Shown here piece by piece: positions 15,352 to 23,714 of a DNA stretch of 64,000 nucleotides. The stretch is from an uncultured Verrucomicrobiota bacterium (GTDB lineage Bacteria > Verrucomicrobiota > Kiritimatiellia > CAIVKH01): assembly GCA_937996795.1 (NCBI GenBank), contig CALKUH010000070.1, positions 62,001-126,000 on the forward strand. Direction: 5' to 3'. The notes under the pieces are model-generated. The model was given only the letters and a program-made list of their open reading frames with translations, was not told the origin of the DNA and did not search any database. The position numbers were made by a program, and so were the translations under genes. How positions within the stretch are numbered: position 1 is the stretch's first letter; each line of letters begins with the position of its first letter.

Positions 15352-16143
15352 ATGACTACGGAACAAGTCCCCGCACCGGCGCCGAAGCCGACCGGCCTCA
15401 ACCCGTTGAAACTCAAATCGCTGGAGCCCAAGGAGGTCCCGGAGGTTTTGGATTTCCTGCGCGAGAACGGTGTGGCGATCCTCGTGGGCGCCGGCCTGGC
15501 CGCCGCGGTGTTCCTCGGTTGGTCGCTCTACCGCAATTTCCGCTCCTCGCAGGAGGTCGCCGCCTCGCAGCAGCTGTTCAACGCGCAGTCGCCGGAGCAG
15601 GTGCAGGCCGTGCTCAGCCAGTACCCGAAGACCTCCTCCGCGCCGCTCGCCCAGTTGATCGTCGCGGCGCAGGCGTTCGACCAGGGTCAGTATGAACTCG
15701 CCCTCAACCAATTCGCTGAATTCCAGAAACAACATCCCGGCCATGAACTTGCCGCAAACGCCGAGCTTGGCGTGATCCAGAGCCGCGAGGCCATGGGCCA
15801 GTTGGAGCAGGCGCTCGCGGAGTACACCGCCTTCGCCGCCGCCCATCCCGGACATTACCTCGAGCCCGCAGCGGTATTCGGCCGCGCCCGCACGCTGGAG
15901 CAGTTGGGCCGCCACGACGAGGCGCTCGCCGTGTACGGCGCGTTTCTCGATGCGTACGCGGATGACGAGCGGTGGGCCGGCCGTGCCGAGGCCGCGCGCA
16001 GCTTTGTGCAAAAAGAGATGCGCGCCCGCGCGCGCGGCGATGCGCCCGCCACATCCGTCGTCGCGCCCGCCGCGCTTGCCCCGGCGTTCAGTTTTCCGGG
16101 GATGACGCCGGAGGCGGCGCCTTCGGCTCCTGCTGCTCCCTGA
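15352..16143 (+). CDS. Membrane-anchored tetratricopeptide protein
   Basis: The product has 263 residues: a short Pro-rich cytoplasmic N-terminus, one membrane segment at about residues 41-61 (AILVGAGLAAAVFLGWSLY), then TPR-like helices (roughly residues 65-215) such as AFDQGQYELALNQFAEFQKQHPG and AMGQLEQALAEYTAFAAAHPG. The architecture resembles YfgM-type TPR proteins of the envelope. The C-terminus is an Ala/Pro-rich tail. It overlaps the convergent CpXC gene by 56 bp. A scaffold or secretion-chaperone role is likely, but no partner is visible here. Confidence 0.75.
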   Translation: MTTEQVPAPAPKPTGLNPLKLKSLEPKEVPEVLDFLRENGVAILVGAGLAAAVFLGWSLYRNFRSSQEVAASQQLFNAQSPEQVQAVLSQYPKTSSAPLAQLIVAAQAFDQGQYELALNQFAEFQKQHPGHELAANAELGVIQSREAMGQLEQALAEYTAFAAAHPGHYLEPAAVFGRARTLEQLGRHDEALAVYGAFLDAYADDERWAGRAEAARSFVQKEMRARARGDAPATSVVAPAALAPAFSFPGMTPEAAPSAPAAP

Positions 16144-16810
16144 GCAGCAGCGCCCGCGCGCTGATGTGCGGGCCGGGGAACAGTTCCAGCAGGTCGGCCG
16201 ATTGCTCGCCCGACGTGAACGCCTCCTGTAGCGCCTTGTACGCCGTGCGCTCGTACTGGAACATCGCCTCGAACTTCCGCGACGCCGCATCCTGCACCAC
16301 GAAACACAGGTGCTCCGGCGTGGAATCCGTCGCATTAAACAGCAGGATCTTCGCCGCCGGGTTCAGCCGCCCCGCGTTGCGCGTGTAGAGCGTGTACTTG
16401 ATGTACTCGATCAGCCGCTCATCAAGGCCGGCCTCGGCCATGAAGATGCGCTCGATCAGCTCGACGCGATTGAACACCAGGTGCACCGACGGCGCGCGCA
16501 CATCGTCCGGCAGCGCGCGCGTCAGGTCGCGCAGCAAGGCCGCGAACTGTTCCTCGCCCCGGGCGTACTCGGATTCCGACGTCGGCACCCAGTAAATCAG
16601 CAGGCGCCGGTCCGGATCGTTGTAGACGAGGTTCTTGTCCACGCGGAACCCGAACCCGCATTCGGCGCACGTCACCGCGTTCAGCTTGTTCTCCATCAGC
16701 CTCGCGCGCAATTCCGGCTCCGTTTTGACGTTGACCGCGTCAAGGAGCATGACCGCCTGTTCGTGCCCGCACTTCGGGCACCGGATCGGATATTCAGCCT
16801 GTTGCGACAT
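16088..16810 (-). CDS. CpXC domain protein
   Basis: The product has 240 residues. The N-terminal zinc-ribbon-like domain has CPKCGHEQAV (Cys11, Cys14) and CAECGFGF, with the spacing of the CpXC family. The rest is a mixed alpha/beta region of about 170 residues without recognised motifs, ending in a Pro-rich tail. CpXC proteins are widespread and uncharacterised, and are probably cytoplasmic. No signal peptide is seen. Confidence 0.75.
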   Translation of the reverse strand: MSQQAEYPIRCPKCGHEQAVMLLDAVNVKTEPELRARLMENKLNAVTCAECGFGFRVDKNLVYNDPDRRLLIYWVPTSESEYARGEEQFAALLRDLTRALPDDVRAPSVHLVFNRVELIERIFMAEAGLDERLIEYIKYTLYTRNAGRLNPAAKILLFNATDSTPEHLCFVVQDAASRKFEAMFQYERTAYKALQEAFTSGEQSADLLELFPGPHISARALLLREQQEPKAPPPASSPEN

Positions 16811-16949
16811 GGAGCCGCGACCGTAGCGAACACCCCCCGTGCCGTCAATGTGCAGCCGCCGCTTTTACCCGGTGTGCCCGTTCACCGCACAACACCCTTG
16901 CCCTGCCACGTCCCAGTTGATAGTTTCGCCCGGTATTTCCTCTTCCTGC

Positions 16950-17034
16950 GCTCGGGTGGTGGAATGGCATACACGCATGCTTGAGGTGCATGTGCCCAAA
17001 AGGCGTGGGGGTTCAAGTCCCCCCCCGAGCACCA
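16950..17034 (+). tRNA. tRNA-Leu (GAG)
   Basis: This is a class II tRNA with acceptor GCTCGGG/CCCGAGC, anticodon stem CATGC/GCATG and loop TTGAGGT giving anticodon GAG. It has a long variable arm and the T arm GGGGGTTCAAGTCCCCC. CCA is encoded. Confidence 0.95.
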
Positions 17035-17063
17035 CCCCGACCGCGCCCCGCGCCGTCGGGGTG
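17033..17063 (+). terminator. GC-rich hairpin after tRNA-Leu
   Basis: CACCCCGAC (17033-17041) pairs with GTCGGGGTG (17055-17063) around a 13-nt loop, beginning inside the encoded CCA end. There is no T-run, so termination by the intrinsic mechanism is only possible, not certain. The rest of the 310-bp gap to lemA (17035-17344) shows no gene. Its only other feature is the promoter at 17292. Confidence 0.5.
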
Positions 17064-17291
17064 GCGAGGCACCGCATGAGCGGATCTCGCCAGAGCGAAC
17101 CGCACTAGATATCCGCCTTCGCGTAGTTGGCGTGCTTCGCGGGCCGATGACCCTCTTTCTCGTGCAGGCCATCCCTTCGCGCGCTTTGCGCCCATTTTCG
17201 GAAGTATTCCGCTCCGCGCCTGAGGGGACGAGCGTGCGCGTAAAACTCGTGAACTGCGCGAAGGGTGGGCGGTTCGAGGGTCGAGTCGGCA

Positions 17292-17320
17292 TTGACGCGG
17301 GGAGGGGGGCGGCGAATACT
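17292..17320 (+). promoter_or_regulatory. Sigma-70-type promoter of lemA
   Basis: TTGACG (17292-17297) and AATACT (17315-17320) are separated by 17 bp, a good match to the -35/-10 consensus. The expected start of transcription is about 20 bp before the lemA ribosome site and ATG. Confidence 0.5.
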
Positions 17321-17344
17321 AGCGGGTCAGGAAGGGTGATGTTT

Positions 17345-17923
17345 ATGAAATCTCGATTGCTTGCGGTGGCGTTGATGGCGATGGCGTTGTCGATGAGCGG
17401 GTGCGGGTACAATCGCATCCAGGTGACGGATGAGGAGGTCACGTCGGGATGGGCGGAGGTGCTGAACCAGTACCAGCGCCGCGCGGATCTCGTGCCGAAT
17501 CTCGTGAATGTCGTCAAAGGCTATGCGGAGCACGAGCAGGAGGTGCTGACGCAGGTGACCGAGGCGCGGTCGCGCGTGGGGTCGGTGCAGGTGAACGCCA
17601 ACGACCCGGCGTCGCTGGAAAGCTTCCAGCAGGCGCAGGGCGCGCTGTCCAGCGCGATCGCGCGGCTGCTCGTCGTGTCGGAGAATTATCCGAACCTGAA
17701 GGCCGACGCCGGCTTCCGCGACCTGCAGGCCCAGCTTGAGGGCACGGAGAACCGCATCACCGTGGCGCGCAACCGCTACATCCAGGCGGTGAAGACCTAC
17801 AACATCACCGTCCGCAAATTCCCCGCAAACCTCACCGCGAAACTGTTCGGCTACACCACCAAGCCCAGCTTCACGGTCGAAAACGAGAAGGCGCTTTCGC
17901 AGCCGCCGAAGGTGGAGTTCTGA
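17345..17923 (+). CDS. lemA: LemA family lipoprotein
   Basis: The product has 192 residues. The signal peptide ends in a lipobox SMSGC at about residue 19, followed by the LemA helical domain with YQRRADLVPNLVNVVKGYAEHEQEVLTQVTEARS and the closing YNITVRKFPANLTAKLFGY, both strongly conserved in the family. I chose the ATG at 17345, 8 bp after GAAGGG; the ATG at 17339 is also possible. The open frame extends upstream to 17132 without support. It is followed by two TPM-domain genes, the common lemA-ygcG arrangement. The role of LemA is unknown; the context suggests envelope maintenance. Confidence 0.92.
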   Translation: MKSRLLAVALMAMALSMSGCGYNRIQVTDEEVTSGWAEVLNQYQRRADLVPNLVNVVKGYAEHEQEVLTQVTEARSRVGSVQVNANDPASLESFQQAQGALSSAIARLLVVSENYPNLKADAGFRDLQAQLEGTENRITVARNRYIQAVKTYNITVRKFPANLTAKLFGYTTKPSFTVENEKALSQPPKVEF

Positions 17924-17949
17924 GGCGCACCCGCGCCTGAACGGCCTCC

Positions 17950-18819
17950 ATGCGTTACGGTTCTGACCTGCTGGCGAAAGGCGTCACATCCGCCGCACTC
18001 GCGGTGATCCTGTCCGCTGCCAGTGCCCCGGCCGAGTCGCTCGCGCCGATTCCGCGCCTCACGGCGCGCGTCACGGACCTGACCGGCACGCTGAATCCCG
18101 GGCAGGCGCAGGCCATCGAAGCGCGCCTCCAGCAATTCGAGCAGGCGAAGGGCGCGCAGCTCGCGCTGCTCATCGTGCCGACGACGCAGCCGGAAACCAT
18201 CGAGCAATACAGCCTGCGCGTGGTCGAGGCGTGGAAGCTCGGGCGCGCGAAGACCGACGACGGCGCCCTGCTGATCGTGGCGAAGAACGACCGCGCGCTG
18301 CGCATCGAAGTCGGCTACGGACTGGAGGGCGCGCTGCCCGATGCCATCGCCAAACGGATCATCGAGGAGACAATCGTGCCGCATTTCCGTGCGGGCGACT
18401 TCGCGCTCGGGGTGAGCGAAGGGCTCGACCAGATGATGAAGGTGGTCGAGGGTGAACCGTTGCCGCCGCCCGCATCCGTGTCGCGGATCAACCCCGAAGA
18501 GGCCTTGGACAACCTGCCGATCCTGCTCTTTGGCGTCATTTTCCTCGGTGCCTTCCTGCGCGCGTGGCTCGGACGGCTCCCCGGCGCCTCCGTTGCGGGT
18601 GTCGCCGCCGGCGGTGTTTCCTGGTATTTGAGCGGCCTTTTCCTGATCGCCGGCGCGCTGGCGTTCTTTGTCTTTATCGCCGTCCTGTTCGGCGATTCGC
18701 GTGGCGGTTCGGGTCGCAGTTCCTTCGGCGGCGGATCCTCACGCGGATTCGGCGGGGGCGGCGGCTTTAGTGGCGGCGGGGGCGGATTTGGCGGAGGCGG
18801 CGCGTCGGGGCGCTGGTAG
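17950..18819 (+). CDS. TPM-domain membrane protein, YgcG-like
   Basis: The product has 289 residues: a signal peptide, a TPM domain (about residues 35-160) starting RVTDLTGTLNPGQAQAIEARLQQFE and containing DDGALLIVAKNDRALRIEVGYGLEG, then two hydrophobic segments (about residues 185-245), and a Gly/Ser-rich tail ending GGGGASGRW. This tail is typical of YgcG/TPM proteins next to lemA. It lies 26 bp after lemA in the same operon and faces the periplasm. The biochemical activity is unproven in this family; some TPM domains have acid phosphatase activity. Confidence 0.88.
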   Translation: MRYGSDLLAKGVTSAALAVILSAASAPAESLAPIPRLTARVTDLTGTLNPGQAQAIEARLQQFEQAKGAQLALLIVPTTQPETIEQYSLRVVEAWKLGRAKTDDGALLIVAKNDRALRIEVGYGLEGALPDAIAKRIIEETIVPHFRAGDFALGVSEGLDQMMKVVEGEPLPPPASVSRINPEEALDNLPILLFGVIFLGAFLRAWLGRLPGASVAGVAAGGVSWYLSGLFLIAGALAFFVFIAVLFGDSRGGSGRSSFGGGSSRGFGGGGGFSGGGGGFGGGGASGRW

Positions 18820-18821
18820 CT

Positions 18822-19322
18822 ATGAACATCACGCGAATCATCCGGCACCTGTTGATCCCGCTGCGGTCCGTACGGCGCGTCCTCGACGCGGACGCCCTGC
18901 GCGAAGTCCAGGAGGCCATCCGCGCCGGAGAGTCCACCCACCGCGGAGAGCTGCGTGTGGCGCTGGAATCGGCGCTGCCCCCGGCCTCCTTGTGGCGCGG
19001 CCAGTCGGCGCGCGAGCGCGCGGTGGAGGTCTTTTCCGAGCTGCGCGTCTGGGATACCGCCGAAAACAATGGCGTCCTGGTCTACCTGCTGCTCGCCGAC
19101 CGCGACGTGGAGATCGTCGCCGACCGGGGCCTGCTCCCGCACGTTGACGCGGACACCTGGTCGGCCATCTGTCGCTCGATGGAGGCCGCGTTCCGCCGCC
19201 AGGACTTCAAGGGCGGCCTCATCGAAGGCATCCGCGCCATCCACACCCACCTCGCTCGCGCCTTCCCCGCAACCGGCGACAACCCCAACGAACTCCCCGA
19301 CACCCCCACCATCCTGCGATGA
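18822..19322 (+). CDS. TPM-domain protein, third gene of the lemA operon
   Basis: The product has 166 residues and lies 2 bp after the preceding gene. The sequence contains ALREVQEAIRAGESTHRGELRVALE and NNGVLVYLLLADRDVEIVADRGL, the short TPM variant that often follows lemA and ygcG. No clear signal peptide or membrane span is seen, so it is probably cytoplasmic or peripheral. The function is unknown. Confidence 0.82.
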   Translation: MNITRIIRHLLIPLRSVRRVLDADALREVQEAIRAGESTHRGELRVALESALPPASLWRGQSARERAVEVFSELRVWDTAENNGVLVYLLLADRDVEIVADRGLLPHVDADTWSAICRSMEAAFRRQDFKGGLIEGIRAIHTHLARAFPATGDNPNELPDTPTILR

Positions 19323-19437
19323 TCGGAGCGCGGGGGAGAACCACGAACTACGGGCAACACACGAACGCGCCCGGCGTGCGCGGCTACAGGGTCGGACTGG
19401 ATTTGCCAGGATCACGGCGCTTTGCCATTCTGACGCC

Positions 19438-19899
19438 ATGAAGATCCTGCGAATCGTTGTCCTGATGTGTGCGGCGAGTGGTCTGACGGGTTCCGCGTGG
19501 GCGCGGCTCGGCGAGAATCAGATGCAGCATCAGGTCCGCTACGGGAAGGCCGACGAAGACATAGAGCGCGGGGCGGGCTTCGTGACGATTAATCGCAACA
19601 CCGTAAAGACGTATCAATTTGAAGGCTGGCGACTCGTCGTTACCTTCCGCAACGGGGTTGCGGAAAAAAAGGAGTATCGGAAGACCGTGCCCAAACCGCA
19701 CGAGGTTGACGCAATTTTATCCGCCGAGGCGGGCGGTGGCACCTGGACTGCCGTGTCGGACCGGCAGTGGACGAACACAAACGGACGTGTGCTGATTCGG
19801 GACCTGACGCACGTCACGGTAAAAACCGCAGCCGAAATCAAACGCGAAGAGGCGGAAGCAGCGGAACGGAACAAGCTGAAGCCGGCCCCCAAATTTTGA
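19438..19899 (+). CDS. Small exported protein of unknown function
   Basis: The 153-residue product starts at ATG 19438 with a signal peptide MKILRIVVLMCAASGLTGSAWA. The mature part contains a region repeating the idea of a measured or charged surface: GFVTINRNTVKTYQFEGWRLVVTF, then a Lys/Glu-rich tail with AAEIKREEAEAAERNKLKPAPKF. I recognise no family. The open frame continues upstream to 18955 as a shadow of the TPM gene, so the signal peptide decides the start. It is separated by 115 bp from the lemA operon and may have its own promoter. Confidence 0.65.
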   Translation: MKILRIVVLMCAASGLTGSAWARLGENQMQHQVRYGKADEDIERGAGFVTINRNTVKTYQFEGWRLVVTFRNGVAEKKEYRKTVPKPHEVDAILSAEAGGGTWTAVSDRQWTNTNGRVLIRDLTHVTVKTAAEIKREEAEAAERNKLKPAPKF

Positions 19900-19910
19900 A
19901 AGGCTGCCCT

Positions 19911-19940
19911 CCTCCGCGTTCTCCGTGTCTTCGTGGCAAA
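19911..19940 (-). repeat. Dispersed GACACGGAG-type nonamer repeat remnant
   Basis: On the minus strand this reads GCCACGAAGACACGGAGAAC then GCGGAGGA, a run of related 9-mers (ACGAAGACA/CGGAGAACG/CGGAGGA). Such runs are a frequent intergenic repeat in PVC, Acidobacteria and other environmental genomes. It lies just after the small exported protein. The function is unknown. Confidence 0.45.
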
Positions 19941-19998
19941 CCCTTTCCCGTCGATCGACTTCCAACGGCTGTAAAACTCATTTGCGGCGGGGGGCAAC

Positions 19999-20025
19999 GT
20001 CTGTACATTGCAGGCGCTGCAAATC
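19999..20025 (+). repeat. 27-bp intergenic box, copy 1 (upstream of recN)
   Basis: GTCTGTACATTGCAG followed by GCGCTGCAAATC closely matches 23049-23075 (4 mismatches in 27). This copy is 13 bp before the recN ATG. It may be a regulatory site or a dispersed repeat. Confidence 0.5.
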
Positions 20026-20037
20026 GGACGTGAAGCC

Positions 20038-21696
20038 ATGCTGCAATCGTTGCGCGTAAAAAACCTGGCGTTGGTGGAGCAGGCCCGGCTGGAGTGGGGG
20101 CCGGGGCTGACGGTCATCACCGGCGAGACGGGGGCGGGCAAGTCGATCCTGATCGGCGCGCTGAAGCTGTTGCTGGGCGAGCGCGCGGACCGCAAGTGGA
20201 TCCGCACGGGGACCGACGCGTGCGGCGCGGAGGCGGTGTTCGACATCACGGCGCTCAAGGACCTGCCCGCGTTGCTGGAAGAGCTCGGCCTGCCGCCCGC
20301 GGAAGACGGGCAGCTCATCATCCGCCGCATCGTGAAGGAATCCGGCGCGGGACAGAATCTCGTGAACGATACGCCGGTCACGCTGCAGGCGCTGAAACGG
20401 CTCGGCGAGCGGCTGGTGGACATGCACGGGCCGTACGACCACCAGTCGCTGCTGAACCCCGCGTTCCAGCTGGATGTGCTCGACGCGTTTGGCGGGCTGG
20501 AAAAGGAGCGCGCGACGTGTCGCGAGAAGCACCGCGTGGTGCAGGAATTGGCGGCGCAGCGCGAGGCGTTGCAGGGCGGCGACGAGGAGGTGTCGGCGCG
20601 CATCGATTTGCTTCAATTCCGCATCAAGGAGCTGGAGGAGGCGAAACCCGAGGCGGGCGAGGACGAGGCCGTCGCGCAGGAGCACGCCGTGGCGAGCCAC
20701 GCGCAGCGCATCCTCGAACTCGGCCAGGGCGTGATCGGCGCGCTGCAGGACGGGGAGGGGAACGCCTTCGACGCGCTCGCGTCGGCGCAGCGCGCGCTGG
20801 AGGAACTGGGCCGGTTGCTGCCCGACGGCGCGGCGTGGCGGGACGAAGCGCGCGGGGCGGCGCAGCAGATCCAGGCGCTGTGCGAGTCGATGCGCAGCGC
20901 GCTGGACCGCGTGGAGGCCGACCCGGCGCGGCTCGACTGGCTCGACCAGCGGCTCGCGCTCTACCAGAAGCTCAAGCGGAAATACGGCGAAAACGCCGCC
21001 GGCCTCGTGCGCATCCTCGACGAGTCGCGGGCGGCGCTGAAGGAATTGTCGCAGCGCGGGGAACGGCTGGCGGAAGTGGAGCAACGCATCGCGAAGGCTT
21101 CCGCCGAGTTGCTTTCCGCGGGGCGCGCGCTCGGGCGCAAGCGGCGCGAGGTGGCCCAGAAACTGGCAAAGGCGGTGACCGGGCAGTTGCGCGAACTCGG
21201 CTTCGCGCACGGCGCGTTCGATGTGAACGTCGAGGACGCCGAGCCGGGGCCGACGGGCTGCGACGCGGTGTCCTTTGCCTTCGCGCCGAACGTCGGCGAG
21301 ACGCGGAAGCCGCTCCGCGAGATCGCGTCCAGCGGCGAAATCTCGCGCGTCATGCTCGCGACGAAAGCCGTGCTGGCCGAACACGACCGCATCCCCGTGC
21401 TGGTGTTCGACGAAGTGGACGCCAATGTCGGCGGCGAGATGGGCCTCGCGGTCGGGCGCAAACTGGCCGCGCTCGCGGCGCATCACCAGGTGATCTGCAT
21501 TACCCATTTGCCGCAGGTCGCGGCCCAGGGCGCGGCGCATTTCGCCGTTGTGAAGCGCGTCCGCGACGGGCGCACCTTCACCGAGGTGGATGCGCTGGAT
21601 GCGAAGGCGCGCGTGGACGAAATCGCCCGGATGCTCGGCGGCAAGGATTTGACGAAAGTCACGCTCCAGCACGCGCGCGAATTGTTGCGGGCGTAA
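20038..21696 (+). CDS. recN: DNA repair protein RecN
   Basis: The product is a 552-residue SMC-like ATPase of double-strand-break repair. The N-terminal half-site reads RVKNLALVEQARLEWGPGLTVITGETGAGKS with the Walker A at residues 29-36. There is a long central coiled coil (about residues 150-365). The C-terminal half contains the signature ISSGEISRVMLATKAVL-type sequence (here ASSGEISRVMLATKAVL), Walker B LVFDEVDANVGGEMG and the switch CITHLPQVAAQGAAHF. The ATG at 20038 is preferred over the open frame from 20008 because MLQSLRVKNLALVE is the family N-terminus. A conserved 27-bp box lies directly upstream. Confidence 0.95.
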   Translation: MLQSLRVKNLALVEQARLEWGPGLTVITGETGAGKSILIGALKLLLGERADRKWIRTGTDACGAEAVFDITALKDLPALLEELGLPPAEDGQLIIRRIVKESGAGQNLVNDTPVTLQALKRLGERLVDMHGPYDHQSLLNPAFQLDVLDAFGGLEKERATCREKHRVVQELAAQREALQGGDEEVSARIDLLQFRIKELEEAKPEAGEDEAVAQEHAVASHAQRILELGQGVIGALQDGEGNAFDALASAQRALEELGRLLPDGAAWRDEARGAAQQIQALCESMRSALDRVEADPARLDWLDQRLALYQKLKRKYGENAAGLVRILDESRAALKELSQRGERLAEVEQRIAKASAELLSAGRALGRKRREVAQKLAKAVTGQLRELGFAHGAFDVNVEDAEPGPTGCDAVSFAFAPNVGETRKPLREIASSGEISRVMLATKAVLAEHDRIPVLVFDEVDANVGGEMGLAVGRKLAALAAHHQVICITHLPQVAAQGAAHFAVVKRVRDGRTFTEVDALDAKARVDEIARMLGGKDLTKVTLQHARELLRA

Positions 21697-21736
21697 GGGC
21701 GGGACGCAACAGCCGGGAAGCAGGCTGCGGGAAAAC

Positions 21737-21813
21737 TGGTGCGCTCGGCGGGGGTCGAACCCACAACCTTCGGCTTCGGAGGCCGACACTCTATCCAGTT
21801 GAGCTACGAGCGC
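21737..21813 (-). tRNA. tRNA-Arg (CCG)
   Basis: On the minus strand: acceptor GCGCTCG/CGAGCGC, D arm with AACTGGAT, anticodon stem TCGGC/GCCGA with loop CTCCGAA giving CCG, and T arm with GGGTTCGACCCCC. CCA is encoded. Confidence 0.95.
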
Positions 21814-21825
21814 GCAAAAGCAGGG

Positions 21826-21866
21826 ACCCGTGACCCGTTAGCGGTGACCGGTCACGGATCACGGGT
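21826..21866. terminator. Nested dyad between serC and tRNA-Arg
   Basis: ACCCGTGA (21826-21833) pairs with TCACGGGT (21859-21866), and inside them TGACCGGTCA (21845-21854) is a perfect palindrome. This structure could end serC transcription. Serial GTGACC/GGTCACGG variants of this kind are also common dispersed repeats in related genomes, so the terminator role is a guess. Confidence 0.4.
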
Positions 21867-21880
21867 TACCGGTTACTGAT

Positions 21881-22963
21881 CTATCCGTTCTTCGCCTGAA
21901 ACTCACGCATAAAAGCGACGAGCGCTTCGACGCCGGCGCGCGGGAAGGCGTTGTAGATCGAGGCGCGGATGCCGCCGACCGAGCGGTGACCCTTGAGGCC
22001 TTTCATGCCGTGGGCCGAGGCTTCCTTCACGAACTTTTCCTCCAGCTCCTCGCTCGGCAGCCGGTAGGTGACGTTCATGTCCGAGCGGTCTTCCTTCGCC
22101 GCCGTGCCGCGGTAGTAGCCGCCCGAGCCGTCGATCGCCGCATAGAGCAGCGCGGCCTTGTCGGCGTTGCGCTTCGCGAGCGCGGCGAGGCCGCCCTGCG
22201 CGTCGATCCAGCGCGTCACCAGCATCACGAGATAGATCGCGAAGCAGGGCGGCGTATTGTAGAGCGAATTTTCCGCCGCGTGCGTCTTGTAACGGAAGAT
22301 CGCGGGAATCTTGTCCGAACCGCGCTCGACGAGGTCCTTGCGGATCGCGACCAGCGTGACGCCGGCGGGGCCGATGTTCTTCTGCGCGCCGGCGTAAATC
22401 AGGCCGAATTTCGAGAACTCCAGCGGGCGCGACAGGATGTCCGACGACATGTCGCCGACCAGCGGCGCGTCCACGGTCGGCAGCGCCTTCAGTTGCGTGC
22501 CTTCAATCGTCTCGTTCGTCGTCAGGTGCAGGTAGGCCGCGCCCGGCGTGAGCTTCAGTTCCGACGCCTTCGGCATGCGCGACGGCTTCTCCTTGCTCGT
22601 GTCCGCCGCGACGTTCACCGCGCCGATGTTCTTCGCTTCCTTGATGGCCTTCGCGCCCCACGAGCCGGCGTTGATGTAGTCCGCCGTCTGGCCGGGGCCG
22701 AGCAGGTTCATCGGGATGATGGCGAACTGCCCGCTCGCGCCGCCCGTCTGGAAGAGGATCGAGAACTCGTCGCCGAGTCCCATCAGGCGCTTGAGGTTCG
22801 CGATCGCCTCATTGTGCACCGCCTCGTATTCCTTGCCGCGGTGGCTCATCTCCATGAGCGACATGCCCGCGCCCTTGTAATCGACCAGTTGGGCCTGGGC
22901 TTCGACAAGAACCTCTTCCGGCAGGATCGCCGGACCAGCGCTGAAGTTGAACACGCGTGCCAT
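21881..22963 (-). CDS. serC: Phosphoserine aminotransferase
   Basis: This PLP enzyme converts 3-phosphohydroxypyruvate and glutamate to phosphoserine in serine biosynthesis, and also acts in pyridoxine synthesis. The 360-residue product has the family N-terminus NFSAGPAILPEEV, the LMEMSHRGKEY segment, the PLP-lysine region YAGAQKNIGPAGVTLV (Lys at about residue 196), and the C-terminal GLKGHRSVGGIRASIYNA. Length and order match the class V aminotransferase SerC throughout. No serA neighbour is present. The core palindrome CGACATGTCG inside the gene is probably chance. Confidence 0.96.
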   Translation of the reverse strand: MARVFNFSAGPAILPEEVLVEAQAQLVDYKGAGMSLMEMSHRGKEYEAVHNEAIANLKRLMGLGDEFSILFQTGGASGQFAIIPMNLLGPGQTADYINAGSWGAKAIKEAKNIGAVNVAADTSKEKPSRMPKASELKLTPGAAYLHLTTNETIEGTQLKALPTVDAPLVGDMSSDILSRPLEFSKFGLIYAGAQKNIGPAGVTLVAIRKDLVERGSDKIPAIFRYKTHAAENSLYNTPPCFAIYLVMLVTRWIDAQGGLAALAKRNADKAALLYAAIDGSGGYYRGTAAKEDRSDMNVTYRLPSEELEEKFVKEASAHGMKGLKGHRSVGGIRASIYNAFPRAGVEALVAFMREFQAKNG

Positions 22964-23048
22964 GATAGTGCTCCAGATAAACGGGGTTGAAAGCCGACTA
23001 GAATACAGGCGTCCGCCCGGACTTCAACCGCCAATGCGCGTTCGCAGC

Positions 23049-23075
23049 GTCTGTAAATTACAGACCCTGCAAATC
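23049..23075 (+). repeat. 27-bp intergenic box, copy 2 (upstream of serC)
   Basis: GTCTGTAAATTACAG then ACCCTGCAAATC, a near copy of 19999-20025. CTGTAAATTACAG is almost palindromic. It lies 86 bp upstream of the serC start and in the gap after the ankyrin gene. Confidence 0.5.
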
Positions 23076-23114
23076 CTCCCGCTCGACGAATCCCGGTAAT
23101 CTCCTCTGCCGCTG

Positions 23115-23714
23115 CTATTTGTTCTGGGGAGCTTTGGCCGGAGGCGGTTTGGGTTCCAAGGCCTTGATCATGGATGTGTAGTTCAGGGCATGGGCCCAGT
23201 CGCGGGCGCTACGGCCGGATGCATCCCTGGCATCCGGGTTTGCGCCGAGGGGGAGCAGTCGGATGGCGAGGTCGGTCCACCCGCTGATGACGACGTGGTG
23301 AAAGAGGCTGAACCCGTCATCCTCCAATCGATTCAGGTTTTCCGCATTCAGCCGGCCGCTTTCGATGGCGCGAATGATTTGCTGGCGTTCGGTTTCGATC
23401 GCCACAAAGGCCTTCTCCCGGTGCTCCTTCTGCAGGCGAAAATTTTCCGCGGCCGTGAGGTCGCCTGACTGGGAAATCATTTCCGACAGGCGCTCGTTTG
23501 CGCGCTCCTCAAGGGTGATGGTGCGAACGACGGCAGCTTTGACGGTTGAGATCTTGGGACGCCGAACCTGCGCGTTGTTTTTCTTGTGCCCCTTGTTCTT
23601 TCGTCCGCCCTTTGCCGCGGAAAATGCGGGCGCTTCTTGAAGGCTCTGCGGGGTGGCGGGCGGATGAAGCGGCCAGAGTGAAACCAGCAGGACCATCAAA
23701 CCCTTAATGATCAT
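23115..23714 (-). CDS. Exported protein with C-terminal ankyrin repeat
   Basis: The 199-residue product starts at ATG 23714, with GGGAGG upstream and an 11-bp overlap with nagB. The N-terminus MIIKGLMVLLVSLWPLHPPATPQS is a signal peptide. A Lys-rich linker and a helical region with ERANERLSEMISQSGDLTAAENFRLQKEHREKA follow. The last about 55 residues form ankyrin-like repeats, DDGFSLFHHVVISGWTDLAIRLLPLGANPDARDASGRSARDWA. It is the last gene of the amino-sugar operon. The longer open frame from 23834 lies inside nagB and is rejected. Partners and function are unknown. Confidence 0.7.
   Translation of the reverse strand: MIIKGLMVLLVSLWPLHPPATPQSLQEAPAFSAAKGGRKNKGHKKNNAQVRRPKISTVKAAVVRTITLEERANERLSEMISQSGDLTAAENFRLQKEHREKAFVAIETERQQIIRAIESGRLNAENLNRLEDDGFSLFHHVVISGWTDLAIRLLPLGANPDARDASGRSARDWAHALNYTSMIKALEPKPPPAKAPQNK

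Noticed and set aside
19978..21789. 603-residue minus-strand open frame
   Set aside because: It is an antisense shadow of recN that reads through tRNA-Arg.
22445..22454. CGACATGTCG palindrome inside serC
   Set aside because: It shares the inner eight bases with the operator, but lies in a coding region and lacks the outer T and A; it is probably chance in high-GC sequence.
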